Source: Flavobacterium celericrescens
GTDB lineage: Bacteria; Bacteroidota; Bacteroidia; Flavobacteriales; Flavobacteriaceae
DNA length: 64,000 nt
Reading direction: 5' to 3'
Assembly: GCF_011392075.1 (NCBI RefSeq)
Contig: NZ_JAAJBV010000006.1
Span: forward strand, 1 to 64,000
Shown one piece after another: positions 36,229 to 46,008 of the stretch. Each line of letters opens with the position of its first letter. The stretch's first letter is position 1. The notes under the pieces are model-generated. The model did no database searches, was not told where the DNA came from, and saw nothing but the letters and a program-made list of their open reading frames with translations. The translations under genes were made by a program, and so were the position numbers.

Positions 36229-37206
36229 ATGAGAACGATACAATTTAGAGAAGCAATCTGCGAAGCAATGAGTGAAGAAATGCGTCGCGATGAATCAATA
36301 TATTTGATGGGTGAAGAAGTAGCTGAATACAACGGCGCTTATAAAGCCTCAAAAGGTATGCTAGATGAATTTGGACCAAAACGTGTAATTGATACTCCTA
36401 TCGCCGAATTAGGTTTTGCAGGAATTGCAGTAGGATCAGCTATGAACGGAAATAGACCAATTGTTGAATTCATGACGTTTAACTTTTCATTAGTGGGTAT
36501 TGACCAAATCATTAATAATGCTGCAAAAATGCGTCAAATGTCGGCTGGACAATTTCCAATGCCTATGGTTTTTCGTGGACCAACAGCATCGGCAGGTCAA
36601 TTAGGAGCAACACACTCGCAAGCTTTTGAAAACTGGTTTGCAAATACACCAGGATTAAAAGTTGTCGTTCCTTCAACTGTTTATGACGCAAAAGGGTTGT
36701 TAAAAGCTGCTATTCGCGATAATGATCCTGTTATTTTTATGGAATCAGAACAAATGTATGGCGACAAAGGTGAAGTACCTGAAGGAGAATACACAATTCC
36801 ATTAGGAGTTGCAGATATTAAAAGAGAAGGAACAGATGTAACTATCGTTTCCTTTGGAAAAATTATTAAAGAAGCTCATATTGCCGCTGACGAATTAGCA
36901 AAAGAAGGTATTTCTTGTGAAATAATTGACTTAAGAACAGTTCGCCCAATGGATTATGACACGATTTTAAATTCAGTTAAAAAAACTAATAGATTAGTTG
37001 TTTTAGAAGAAGCTTGGCCTTTTGCAAGTGTTGCTTCTGAAATTACTTACATGGTACAAGAAAAAGCATTTGATTATTTAGACGCACCTGTTCAAAGAAT
37101 CACTACAGCTGACACCCCAGCACCATATTCACCAACTTTATTAAAGGAATGGTTGCCTAATGCACAAGATGTAATCAAAGCCGTAAAAAAAGTTACCTAT
37201 AAATAA
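36229..37206 (+). CDS. pdhB: Pyruvate dehydrogenase E1 component, beta subunit
   Basis: 325 residues from the ATG at 36229 (MRTIQFREAICEAMSEEMRR); a longer frame from 36196 is less likely. Transketolase pyrimidine-binding domain (about 1-180: GEEVAEYNGAYKASKGMLDEFG; DTPIAELGFAGIAVGSAM; EFMTFNFSL) and C-terminal domain (VTIVSFGKIIKEAHIAADEL; DTPAPYSPTLLKEWLP). With E1 alpha it decarboxylates pyruvate using thiamine diphosphate. The alpha, E2 and E3 genes are not nearby. TATTTTTG (36191-36198) may be the -7 element. Confidence 0.95.
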   Translation: MRTIQFREAICEAMSEEMRRDESIYLMGEEVAEYNGAYKASKGMLDEFGPKRVIDTPIAELGFAGIAVGSAMNGNRPIVEFMTFNFSLVGIDQIINNAAKMRQMSAGQFPMPMVFRGPTASAGQLGATHSQAFENWFANTPGLKVVVPSTVYDAKGLLKAAIRDNDPVIFMESEQMYGDKGEVPEGEYTIPLGVADIKREGTDVTIVSFGKIIKEAHIAADELAKEGISCEIIDLRTVRPMDYDTILNSVKKTNRLVVLEEAWPFASVASEITYMVQEKAFDYLDAPVQRITTADTPAPYSPTLLKEWLPNAQDVIKAVKKVTYK

Positions 37207-37227
37207 AAAATAACTCGTTATATTTGG

Positions 37228-37266
37228 AACTTCATCAGTAATTCGCTGATGAAGTTTTTTGTTTTT
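37228..37266 (+). terminator. Terminator of pdhB
   Basis: AACTTCATCAG / CTGATGAAGTT stem with a 7-nt loop, followed by TTTT-G-TTTTT; it ends just before the next start codon. Confidence 0.85.
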
Positions 37267-37270
37267 AATT

Positions 37271-39754
37271 ATGAAAAAGAAATTAGTACTATTTACTTTG
37301 TTTTTTGCAGCAATCGCTTTGGGTCAAACCAAAGTTGGAGGGAAAGTTGTTGATAAAAAAGGTGAATCAATCCCCTTTGCTAGTGTATTCTTTAAAGATT
37401 CGAGAGAAGGTGTAATTACAGATGAAAACGGAATTTTCTATTTTGAATCTGAACAAAATTATACTGCTTTAGTTGTTTTATTTGAAGGTTATGAAAAAAG
37501 AGAAATACCTCTGAAACCAGGCTTGAATCAAAATTTAAAAATAACCTTAAAAGAAAACGAACAATTAAAAGAAATTGTTATTCATACTGGAAAAACATCT
37601 AAAAAAGACAATCCAGCACTTGATATTTTGAGAAAAATTTGGGAACGAAGAAGAAAAAACGGACTCAAAATGTTTAAACAATATCAATATGAAAAATATG
37701 AAAAAGTAGAATTTGATTTAAACACTATTGATTCAGCCTTTATGAAAAGTAAAGTTTTCAAAGGAATGGAATTTGTTTTTAATCAAATCGATACTTCAAA
37801 AATTTCTGGAAAAACGTTTTTACCTATTTTTATCAATGAAACTTTAAGTGAAGTTTATGGTGACAACGAAACTAAAAAAACAAAAGAAATTACAACTGCC
37901 AATAAAAATTCAGGTCTTGGCTCTGGCGATGGCGTAAATACTTTTATCAAAGATTTGTATGCCGATTATGATATTTATGATAATTATTTGAAATTTTTTG
38001 ATAAAGATTTTGTGAGTCCTTTATCAAGAACAGGAATCAACGTATATAATTATGTGTTGTCAGATAGTATGTATATTGACAACAAATGGTGTTATAACAT
38101 TGTGTATTATCCTAGACGTAAAAACGAACTAACATTTAAAGGTGATTTTTGGGTAAACGACACCACTTTTGCAATTAAAAAAATTAATCTCGAAGCAAGT
38201 AAAAGCGCTAACATTAACTGGGTAAAAGAAATTTACATCGAACAAGAATTTGAAGTGATGAATGATTCTGTTTTCTTACTTACACGAGATTACATGATGT
38301 CTGATTTTAGTTTTTCTAAAAAAGAAGAATCTAAAGGAGTTTATGGAAAACGTACTTCTCTTTTCAAGAATCATCAATTTGACAAAAAGAAAGAAGACAA
38401 GTTTTTTAAGGAAGAAGTGAATTTTTACGATAATTCGGTTTTCAATAAATCGGATGAGTTTTGGGAAGAAAATCGATTCGAAAATCTAAATAAAAACGAA
38501 GCTGGAATATACAAAATGCTCGATACTTTAAAAGAAGTTCCTCGTTTCAAACGCATTTATAATTTGGCTTCCATTTTAGGAAGTGGTTACATCGAAATTC
38601 CTAAATGGAAAATGGATTTTGGCCCAATATTTTCAACCTTTGGATACAATGATGTTGAAGGACAACGCCTTCGTTTTGGTGGAAGAACTTATTTCGGTTC
38701 AAACGATACTTGGCGCATTCAAGGTTATACCGCTTATGGTTTTAAAGATAATAAATTCAAGTATGGCATTTCTGGGAAATGGATGGTAGACAAGAAAAAT
38801 AGAATTATTCTTTCTGCAGGAAACCGAAGAGATGTGGAACAAATTGGCGTTAGTTTAACCACTTCAAATGATGTTTTAGGGCGAAGTTTTGCCTCATCTT
38901 CTTTCTTCTCTAGTGGAACAAATAATAAATTAACTTCTGTAAATTTAACTACACTTGGTTTTGAAATCGAACCAGTTAAAAATTTAACCTTTCAAACCAA
39001 TTTATCGTATCGTACATTGAAATCTGCATCTAATCAATTTAGCTTAGATTATTATACTGATGCAACTCAAACTACAACCAAAAGCGAAGTAAAACAATCG
39101 GAAATTAATTTTGTTACCGAATTTACTCCAAAAAGACGAACTGTAGGTTATGGTGTTGAAAGAATGGAAGTTGACAACAATTACGCACGTCTTTTCTTAA
39201 GTTATAGCCAAGGATTAAAAGGTGTTATGAATAGCGATTTTGATTATCAAAAGCTTCAATTTTACTATCGTCAACCTGTACTGATTGGTGGTTTTGGTAG
39301 ATTATTTTCAACTTTGGAAGTAGGAAAAACTTTCGGTCAAGTACCATTAGGATTAATGGGTGTAATTCCAGGAAACCAGTCTTATTTCATTATAGATAAC
39401 ACCTATAACTTATTAGATTATTATGATTTTGTGGCTGATGAATATGCTTCGCTACATTTTGAACATCATTTTAATGGAAGATTATTTTCTAGAGTTCCAC
39501 TTTTGAGAAAATTAAATTGGAGAGAAATTGTGGGTATAAAAGGTGTTTATGGAACAGTTTCAGATGAAAATCGTTTCATCAATGCTTCTGGATTAGTTTA
39601 CCGTGCTCCAGAAGATATTTACTGGGAATACCATGCAGGCATAGGAAATATTTTTAAAGTTTTGCGAATTGATTTTGCTTGGCGCGGAAGTTATTTAGAC
39701 ATTCCAGATGCAAATAGATTTACTGTAAAAGCATCATTTGGGTTTTATTTCTAA
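37271..39754 (+). CDS. DUF5686 family outer-membrane protein with carboxypeptidase-like regulatory domain
   Basis: 827 residues from the ATG at 37271. Signal peptide (KKLVLFTLFFAAIALGQ). Residues about 22-100 are a CarboxypepD_reg-like beta sandwich (KVGGKVVDKKGESIPFASVF; ITDENGIFYFES; NLKITLKENEQLKEIVIHTG), common in TonB-linked proteins. The rest is a DUF5686 barrel, typical of Bacteroidota, ending in aromatic strands (FTVKASFGFYF). No plug domain is present, so it is not a TonB receptor. The function is unknown; surface assembly or transport is possible. The next gene follows with no spacer. Confidence 0.88.
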   Translation: MKKKLVLFTLFFAAIALGQTKVGGKVVDKKGESIPFASVFFKDSREGVITDENGIFYFESEQNYTALVVLFEGYEKREIPLKPGLNQNLKITLKENEQLKEIVIHTGKTSKKDNPALDILRKIWERRRKNGLKMFKQYQYEKYEKVEFDLNTIDSAFMKSKVFKGMEFVFNQIDTSKISGKTFLPIFINETLSEVYGDNETKKTKEITTANKNSGLGSGDGVNTFIKDLYADYDIYDNYLKFFDKDFVSPLSRTGINVYNYVLSDSMYIDNKWCYNIVYYPRRKNELTFKGDFWVNDTTFAIKKINLEASKSANINWVKEIYIEQEFEVMNDSVFLLTRDYMMSDFSFSKKEESKGVYGKRTSLFKNHQFDKKKEDKFFKEEVNFYDNSVFNKSDEFWEENRFENLNKNEAGIYKMLDTLKEVPRFKRIYNLASILGSGYIEIPKWKMDFGPIFSTFGYNDVEGQRLRFGGRTYFGSNDTWRIQGYTAYGFKDNKFKYGISGKWMVDKKNRIILSAGNRRDVEQIGVSLTTSNDVLGRSFASSSFFSSGTNNKLTSVNLTTLGFEIEPVKNLTFQTNLSYRTLKSASNQFSLDYYTDATQTTTKSEVKQSEINFVTEFTPKRRTVGYGVERMEVDNNYARLFLSYSQGLKGVMNSDFDYQKLQFYYRQPVLIGGFGRLFSTLEVGKTFGQVPLGLMGVIPGNQSYFIIDNTYNLLDYYDFVADEYASLHFEHHFNGRLFSRVPLLRKLNWREIVGIKGVYGTVSDENRFINASGLVYRAPEDIYWEYHAGIGNIFKVLRIDFAWRGSYLDIPDANRFTVKASFGFYF

Positions 39755-40357
39755 ATGGAAAAAGCAATTGCATATCTGCTTAAAAAAGAAGCTGTTTTCG
39801 AACAAATAAATCAGCAATATGGAATTCCTATTCAGCCAAAAAGAGCGCAAGGTTTTGAAACATTAGTACTTTTAATTTTAGAACAACAAGTTTCAATAGA
39901 TTCTGCCAAAGCTACTTTTAATAAGTTGAAAAATGCAATTCCAATTTTTTCAATTGAAAATGTATACCGTTTTTCAGATGAAGATTTTCGTTCATGTGGA
40001 GTAAGTAGGCAAAAAACTAAATATATTAAAGCGCTTTCTGAAGCTATTTTAACAGAACAAATAAACATTGAAAGTTTAGCATTTAAAAAACCTGAATTAG
40101 TTAGAGAAGAGTTAATTAAGATTAAAGGCATTGGTAACTGGACAATTGATGTTTATTTAATGTTTTGCTTGAATTCATTAGATATAATTCCACTTGGAGA
40201 CATTGCAGTTGTAAACACCATGAAAGAGCTTTTTGATATTCACACTAAAGAAGAAATGGAAATCTATGCTCAAAAATGGAAACCTTATCGTTCAGTAGCA
40301 ACTTATTTTCTTTGGCATTATTATCTTGAAAAAAGAGGAAGAAAAATTACTTTTTAA
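39755..40357 (+). CDS. DNA-3-methyladenine glycosylase II-like (AlkA / HhH-GPD) protein
   Basis: 200 residues of the HhH-GPD superfamily, only the catalytic core. FETLVLLILEQQVSIDSAKA, the helix-hairpin-helix IKGIGNWTIDVYLMFCL and the catalytic Asp in IPLGDIAVVNTM are all present. It removes alkylated bases from DNA. It lacks the N-terminal domain of E. coli AlkA and the methyltransferase and AraC parts of fused Ada-AlkA. Its ATG immediately follows the stop of the DUF5686 gene, so the two are probably cotranscribed. Confidence 0.92.
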   Translation: MEKAIAYLLKKEAVFEQINQQYGIPIQPKRAQGFETLVLLILEQQVSIDSAKATFNKLKNAIPIFSIENVYRFSDEDFRSCGVSRQKTKYIKALSEAILTEQINIESLAFKKPELVREELIKIKGIGNWTIDVYLMFCLNSLDIIPLGDIAVVNTMKELFDIHTKEEMEIYAQKWKPYRSVATYFLWHYYLEKRGRKITF

Positions 40358-40393
40358 AGAGTATAAAAATATATACTTTTTTTGCAAAACTCT

Positions 40394-40425
40394 TTTGTTT
40401 CTACTGTTTTATAGTAGTACCTTTG
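40394..40425 (+). promoter_or_regulatory. Promoter of the soluble pyrophosphatase gene
   Basis: TTTG at 40394-40397 and TACCTTTG at 40418-40425 with a 20-bp spacer, one base longer than the usual 19; 25 bp before the start codon. Confidence 0.7.
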
Positions 40426-40450
40426 CAACCCTTTATTAAAATAATAGAAA

Positions 40451-40981
40451 ATGACAGCAGATAAAGTTACTACATTTGATGTATTGATTGAGATTCCAAG
40501 AGGAAGTAGAAACAAATACGAGTATGATTTTGAATTAAAGAGAATGCGTTTTGACAGAATGCTTTTTTCGTCAATGATGTATCCAGCAGATTATGGATTT
40601 ATTCCTGAAACTTTAGCTTTAGACGGAGACCCTTTGGATGTTTTAGTTCTAATTAACGAACCAACCTTTCCTGGATGTGTGATTGAAGTAAAACCAATAG
40701 GTGTTTTTCACATGGCAGACGATAAAGGTCCAGATGAAAAAGTAATTTGTGTACCTGTTTCTGACCCTATTTGGAATAAATTAAATGATTTAAGCGATGT
40801 AAATCCTCACTTAATCAAAGAAATTGAGCATTTTTTCCAAGTTTACAAAGATTTAGAAAACAAAAAAGTAGACGTAGAAGGTTGGGGAGATGTAAATGAA
40901 GCAAAAGAAATTTTGATGAAATGTACGCAACGTTTTAACGAAATTGAAAACAAACCAGAAGGATTATTTAGTATCAAATAA
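40451..40981 (+). CDS. ppa: Soluble inorganic pyrophosphatase (family I)
   Basis: 176 residues. Signature DGDPLDVLVL with metal-binding Asp residues, YPADYGFIPETLALDGD at the active site, and EIPRGSRNKYEYDFELKRMR at the N-terminus. It splits pyrophosphate from biosynthetic reactions in the cytosol. The gene has its own promoter and terminator and lies directly before the membrane-bound pyrophosphatase gene. Confidence 0.97.
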   Translation: MTADKVTTFDVLIEIPRGSRNKYEYDFELKRMRFDRMLFSSMMYPADYGFIPETLALDGDPLDVLVLINEPTFPGCVIEVKPIGVFHMADDKGPDEKVICVPVSDPIWNKLNDLSDVNPHLIKEIEHFFQVYKDLENKKVDVEGWGDVNEAKEILMKCTQRFNEIENKPEGLFSIK

Positions 40982-41001
40982 ATTTCTGTATATCAACTAA
41001 A

Positions 41002-41036
41002 AAAGGCAATATTTTCTATGAATATTGCCTTTTTTG
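41002..41036 (+). terminator. Terminator of ppa
   Basis: AAAGGCAATATT / AATATTGCCTTT stem with a TTCTATG loop, then a T run. An 8-bp inverted repeat TTTGTTAA / TTAACAAA follows at 41043-41071, before hppA. Confidence 0.88.
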
Positions 41037-41091
41037 TTTATTTTTGTTAAAATTAGAATATAATTAACAAACAAAACCAAATAAACATTTT

Positions 41092-43665
41092 ATGGAATCA
41101 ATGATGATTTATGTGCCAATAGTAATGGCATTATTAGGGTTGGCATTCATGGCAGCTAAACGCGCTTGGGTTCTTAAACAAGACGCTGGCGATGGAAAAA
41201 TGAAAGAAATTTCGGATTACATTTATGAAGGTGCATTAGCATTTTTAAAAGCAGAATACAAATTATTAACATTTTTCGTTCTTGGAGCAAGTGTTGTCTT
41301 AGCAATTATTTCAACAATCGTTCCAACAACTCATTGGTTGATAGTAATTGCATTTGTTTTCGGAGCTATATTTTCGGCTTATGCTGGAAATATTGGAATG
41401 AAAATCGCAACAAAAACTAATGTTAGAACCACGCAAGCTGCTCGTACTAGTTTACCACAAGCTTTAAAAGTTTCTTTTGGTGGTGGAACAGTTATGGGAT
41501 TAGGAGTTGCAGGTTTAGCTGTTTTAGGATTAACCGGATTCTTTATCATATTCTTTAGATTTTTTATGAACGGAGTTTGGACATCTACAGAAGATATGAC
41601 AATCGTTCTTGAAACATTAGCTGGATTTTCATTAGGTGCTGAGTCAATTGCTTTATTCGCACGTGTTGGAGGTGGAATTTATACAAAAGCTGCAGACGTA
41701 GGTGCTGATTTAGTAGGTAAAGTAGAAGCTGGTATTCCAGAAGATGACCCACGTAATCCTGCTACAATTGCTGATAACGTTGGTGATAACGTAGGAGACG
41801 TTGCCGGAATGGGTGCTGATTTGTTCGGTTCGTATGTTGCTACAGTTTTAGCGGCAATGGTATTAGGAAATTATGTAATTAAAGATATGGGTGGTAAAAT
41901 CGATGATGCTTTCGGAGGAATCGGGCCAATTTTATTACCAATGGCAATCGCTGGTTTCGGAATCTTATTCTCTATCATTGGAACAATGTTAGTGAAAATT
42001 TCAAGCGACGATGCTAAAGAAGCTCAAGTACAAAAAGCATTAAACATTGGAAACTGGGTATCTATTGTTTTAACAGCTGTTTCTTGTTTCTTCTTAGTGA
42101 AATTCATGCTTCCTGAAGTTATGACAATGGAATTCTTTGGTGAAGGAACACAAAAAATTTCAGCAATGCGTGTTTTCTACGCTACTTTAATCGGATTATT
42201 TGTTGGTGGAGCAATTTCATCAGTAACAGAATATTACACTGGATTAGGTACAAAACCTGTATTAGCAATTGTACAAAAATCATCAACTGGTGCAGGAACA
42301 AACGTAATCGCTGGTTTAGCTACGGGGATGATTTCAACTTTCCCAACTGTATTATTATTTGGAGCTGCAATTTGGTCAACTTATGCTTTAGCAGGATTTT
42401 ATGGAGTAGCTTTAGCTGCTTCTGCAATGATGGCAACAACAGCAATGCAATTAGCTATTGACGCTTTCGGACCAATCTCTGATAACGCAGGTGGAATCGC
42501 TGAAATGAGTGAATTACCTAAAGAAGTTCGTACAAGAACTGATATTTTAGATTCAGTTGGTAACACAACTGCGGCAACAGGAAAAGGTTTTGCAATCGCC
42601 TCTGCTGCATTAACTTCATTAGCTTTATTTGCGGCATATGTAACTTTTACAGGAATTGACGGTATTAATATATTTAAAGCACCAGTATTAGCTATGTTGT
42701 TTATTGGTGGAATGATTCCAGTTGTATTCTCAGCATTAGCAATGAATTCAGTAGGTAAAGCTGCTATGGACATGGTGTACGAAGTACGTCGTCAGTTTAA
42801 AGAAATTCCAGGAATTATGGAAGGAACTGGTAAACCAGAATACGGAAAATGCGTTGAAATTTCTACAAAAGCGGCTTTACGCGAAATGATGTTACCAGGA
42901 ATTTTAACGATTGGTTTCCCAATTGCAATTGTATTGTTAGGCAAATTAGTTTATGGAGATGACAATCAATTAATTGCTGAAATGTTAGGTGGTTATATGG
43001 CTGGAGTTACGGTTTCAGGTGTGCTTTGGGCTGTGTTCCAAAACAATGCAGGTGGTGCTTGGGATAATGCTAAAAAATCATTTGAAGCAGGTGTTGAAAT
43101 CAACGGAGAAATGACATACAAAGGTTCTGACGCACACAAAGCAGCGGTTACTGGAGATACTGTTGGAGATCCATTCAAAGATACTTCTGGTCCATCGATG
43201 AACATCTTAATCAAATTAACATGTTTAATTGGTTTAGTAATTGCTCCAATTTTAGGAGGTCACGGTGCTACAACTGAAAATGGCGCATGTTGTTCAAAAG
43301 ACAAAAAAGAAGTTTGTCACGAAGGAAAATGCGATTTATCAAAATGTGCAACTATGACTAAAGATGAGTGTGCTAAAATGTGTGAAGAGAATGGTTGTTC
43401 TCAAGAATGCAAAGACAAATGCATGTCTCAATACGATGAAAATGGTAAATATATTGGTGATGCACATGTTCATGGACCAAACTGCAATCATGAAAAAACA
43501 AATATCAAAGACATCAAAGTAAAAAAAGTAAAAGACGCTAACGGAAAAGTAAAAGCAACAGTTACTTTAACTACAATAGTTGATGGCAAAGAAACTACTG
43601 AAGAAAAAGTTTTCGAAGGAGACGATTTAGAAGTAGAAGCAAAAATTGCTGAACTAGGAAAATAA
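41092..43665 (+). CDS. hppA: Membrane-bound ion-pumping pyrophosphatase with Cys-rich C-terminal tail
   Basis: 857 residues. About 16 membrane helices. The substrate site is intact: ADVGADLVGKVEAGIPEDDP, then DNVGDNVGDVAGMGADLFGS and DNAGGIAEMS. GNTTAATGKGF has Ala where K+-independent enzymes have Lys, so this should be a K+-dependent type, which often pumps Na+. It couples pyrophosphate hydrolysis to ion export. Residues about 722-857 are an extra tail: 11 cysteines in about 70 residues (CC, CHEGKCDLSKC, CAKMCEENGCSQECKDKC), a His-containing HVHGPNCNHE, then a small beta part ending EVEAKIAELGK. Both ends of this family face the outside, so the tail is probably periplasmic. Confidence 0.96.
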   Translation: MESMMIYVPIVMALLGLAFMAAKRAWVLKQDAGDGKMKEISDYIYEGALAFLKAEYKLLTFFVLGASVVLAIISTIVPTTHWLIVIAFVFGAIFSAYAGNIGMKIATKTNVRTTQAARTSLPQALKVSFGGGTVMGLGVAGLAVLGLTGFFIIFFRFFMNGVWTSTEDMTIVLETLAGFSLGAESIALFARVGGGIYTKAADVGADLVGKVEAGIPEDDPRNPATIADNVGDNVGDVAGMGADLFGSYVATVLAAMVLGNYVIKDMGGKIDDAFGGIGPILLPMAIAGFGILFSIIGTMLVKISSDDAKEAQVQKALNIGNWVSIVLTAVSCFFLVKFMLPEVMTMEFFGEGTQKISAMRVFYATLIGLFVGGAISSVTEYYTGLGTKPVLAIVQKSSTGAGTNVIAGLATGMISTFPTVLLFGAAIWSTYALAGFYGVALAASAMMATTAMQLAIDAFGPISDNAGGIAEMSELPKEVRTRTDILDSVGNTTAATGKGFAIASAALTSLALFAAYVTFTGIDGINIFKAPVLAMLFIGGMIPVVFSALAMNSVGKAAMDMVYEVRRQFKEIPGIMEGTGKPEYGKCVEISTKAALREMMLPGILTIGFPIAIVLLGKLVYGDDNQLIAEMLGGYMAGVTVSGVLWAVFQNNAGGAWDNAKKSFEAGVEINGEMTYKGSDAHKAAVTGDTVGDPFKDTSGPSMNILIKLTCLIGLVIAPILGGHGATTENGACCSKDKKEVCHEGKCDLSKCATMTKDECAKMCEENGCSQECKDKCMSQYDENGKYIGDAHVHGPNCNHEKTNIKDIKVKKVKDANGKVKATVTLTTIVDGKETTEEKVFEGDDLEVEAKIAELGK

Positions 43666-43686
43666 TATTTTTCGACACAAATAATG

Positions 43687-43716
43687 AAAACCGCGCAGCA
43701 ATGTGCGGTTTTTTTA
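43687..43716 (+). terminator. Terminator of hppA
   Basis: AAAACCGC / GCGGTTTT stem with a 10-nt loop, followed by a run of T residues. Confidence 0.8.
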
Positions 43717-43746
43717 TTTAATTTTAGCCAAACAAACACAACTCCA

Positions 43747-46008
43747 ATGAAACACAAAATACTGACTTTGTTGTTGCTTATTTCTACAATTTGCTTGGCT
43801 CAACAGAATCTTAATATAATTCCAAAACCAAATTCAGTCGAAATCAAAAAAGGACATTTCGTTTTAAATAAAGAAACGGTAATCGTAGCTGATGAAGATT
43901 CTTTTGAAGCAAAGTATCTTCAAAATGAAATTAATAATAGAACAGGATTGGAATTAAAAATATCATCAAAATATCGTTCTAAAAATAGTATTCAATTTGG
44001 TATTAAAATTCATGATACTACAAATTTTGACAGAGAACAATATAATATTGAAGTTTGGAAAAATAAAGTTCATATTTCTGCCTTTTCACATCAAGGTATT
44101 TTTTATGGAATCCAAACTTTAGTCCAAATGATTCCTTATGAAAAATCAAATGAGATTAAATTAAATGAAATTTCTATTTTGGACCAACCTAAATTCAAAT
44201 GGAGAGGCATGCATCTCGACGTTTGTCGTCATTTCTTTCCAAAAGATTTCATCAAAAAATACATTGATTATTTAGCGATGTACAAGATGAATACCTTTCA
44301 TTGGCATTTAACCGATGACCAAGGTTGGCGCATCGAAATCAAAAAATATCACAAATTAACTGAAGTAGGCGCATGGCGAAATGGTTCCATGATTGGACAT
44401 TACACCGACCAAACGTTCGACGACATTCGCCATGGCGGATTTTATACACAAGATGAAATAAAAGAAATTGTAGCTTACGCCAAAGAACGACACATCACCA
44501 TCGTTCCAGAAATCGAAATGCCAGGTCACGCTTTAGCAGCATTAGCTTCGTATCCAGAATTTTCATGTACAGGCGGACCTTTTGAAGTGGGAAAAACTTG
44601 GGGCGTTTTAGAAGATGTTTTTTGTCCAAAAGACGAAACCTTTACTTTTTTAGAAAATGTGTTGACAGAAGTGATTGCGTTATTTCCCTCTGAATACATT
44701 CACATCGGTGGCGATGAATCTCCAAAAGTGCGTTGGAAAAGTTGTCCGCATTGTCAAAAAAGAATCAAAGATGAAAACTTAAAAGACGAACACGAATTAC
44801 AAAGTTATTTCATTCAAAGAATCGAAAAATTCTTGAATAGTAAAGGACGAAAAATCATCGGTTGGGACGAAATTTTAGAAGGCGGATTAGCACCAAACGC
44901 AGCCGTTATGAGTTGGCGCGGTACCGAAGGAGGAATCGCAGCAACCAAACAAAAACATTTCGTAGTGATGTCGCCAGGTTCACATTGTTATTTTGACCAT
45001 TATCAAGGCGAACCTAAAAATGAACCGATTGCTTTTGGCGGTTATACCAATGTCGAAAAAGTGTATTCTTTCAATCCTATTCCAAAGGAGCTTTCCGAAG
45101 AACAATCGAAATATATTTTAGGTGCTCAAGCCAATCTTTGGACAGAATATATCAACACACCAGGGCATGTTGAATACATGCTTTTCCCAAGAATAGCAGC
45201 GCTTTCCGAAGTAGTTTGGGGAACATCCAATCCAAAAGAATATAAAGAATTCGAAAAAAGATTGATTTCACATTTTGAAATCTATGACAAAAAAGGAATC
45301 AATTACAGCAAAGCCATTTTTGAAGTAACTTCCAAAGTGCAACCTGCCGAACACGGAGTAGCTTTCGAATTAAAATCAGCAAATCCAAACGGCATCAAAT
45401 ATACAACTGATGGTTCAGAACCGAATACGAATTCTATTTCTTATGAAAAACCAATTCTAGTTACTAAAAATCAAACCATTAAAGCAGCTTATTTCGAAAA
45501 CGGAAAAGCAAAAAGTGCCGCTATCGAACAACCATTTTTCATCACAAAATCAACGGGTAAAAAGATTGAATTGGTACACCAACCGCATGAAAATTATGGA
45601 ATCGGAGGCAGTTTTACTTTGGTAGACGGAATGAAAGGAAATCCTTCAAAATTCGGAAGAGATTGGTTAGGGTTCTGGGGAAAAGACATGAATGCCACTA
45701 TCAATTTAGGAAAAACTGAAACGATTTCAAAAATCAGCATAAATACACTTTCATCAGAAGGAAGTTGGATTTATTATCCAAAAAGCATCGGAATTTCAGT
45801 TTCAAATGATGGAGAAAATTACTATTCTACTGCGATTGTTTCTTCCAAAGAAATCAAAGAAAACAAAGGGAAAATTGTAGTGAAATTTGACAAACAAAAT
45901 GTTCAATTTATAAAAGTCATCGCAGAAAACAACGGAATCATTTCAGATGGAAATCCAGGAGCAGGTTCCAACAGTTGGTTATTTGTAGACGAAATAAGTG
46001 TAGAATAA
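43747..46008 (+). CDS. GH20 beta-N-acetylhexosaminidase
   Basis: 753 residues from the ATG at 43747, giving a signal peptide (MKHKILTLLLLISTICLAQ). A GH20 N-domain (about 20-145) is followed by the catalytic barrel: WRGMHLDVCRHFFP, WHLTDDQGWRIEIKKY, and HIGGDESPK with the catalytic pair Asp323-Glu324. A C-terminal part has YTTDGSEPNTNS (Fn3-like, chitobiase C-terminal type) and a discoidin-like F5/8 domain at the end (SKISINTLSSEGSWIYYPKS). It removes terminal GlcNAc (or GalNAc) from glycans. First gene of the four-gene glycan cluster; its stop overlaps the next start (TAATG). Confidence 0.95.
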   Translation: MKHKILTLLLLISTICLAQQNLNIIPKPNSVEIKKGHFVLNKETVIVADEDSFEAKYLQNEINNRTGLELKISSKYRSKNSIQFGIKIHDTTNFDREQYNIEVWKNKVHISAFSHQGIFYGIQTLVQMIPYEKSNEIKLNEISILDQPKFKWRGMHLDVCRHFFPKDFIKKYIDYLAMYKMNTFHWHLTDDQGWRIEIKKYHKLTEVGAWRNGSMIGHYTDQTFDDIRHGGFYTQDEIKEIVAYAKERHITIVPEIEMPGHALAALASYPEFSCTGGPFEVGKTWGVLEDVFCPKDETFTFLENVLTEVIALFPSEYIHIGGDESPKVRWKSCPHCQKRIKDENLKDEHELQSYFIQRIEKFLNSKGRKIIGWDEILEGGLAPNAAVMSWRGTEGGIAATKQKHFVVMSPGSHCYFDHYQGEPKNEPIAFGGYTNVEKVYSFNPIPKELSEEQSKYILGAQANLWTEYINTPGHVEYMLFPRIAALSEVVWGTSNPKEYKEFEKRLISHFEIYDKKGINYSKAIFEVTSKVQPAEHGVAFELKSANPNGIKYTTDGSEPNTNSISYEKPILVTKNQTIKAAYFENGKAKSAAIEQPFFITKSTGKKIELVHQPHENYGIGGSFTLVDGMKGNPSKFGRDWLGFWGKDMNATINLGKTETISKISINTLSSEGSWIYYPKSIGISVSNDGENYYSTAIVSSKEIKENKGKIVVKFDKQNVQFIKVIAENNGIISDGNPGAGSNSWLFVDEISVE

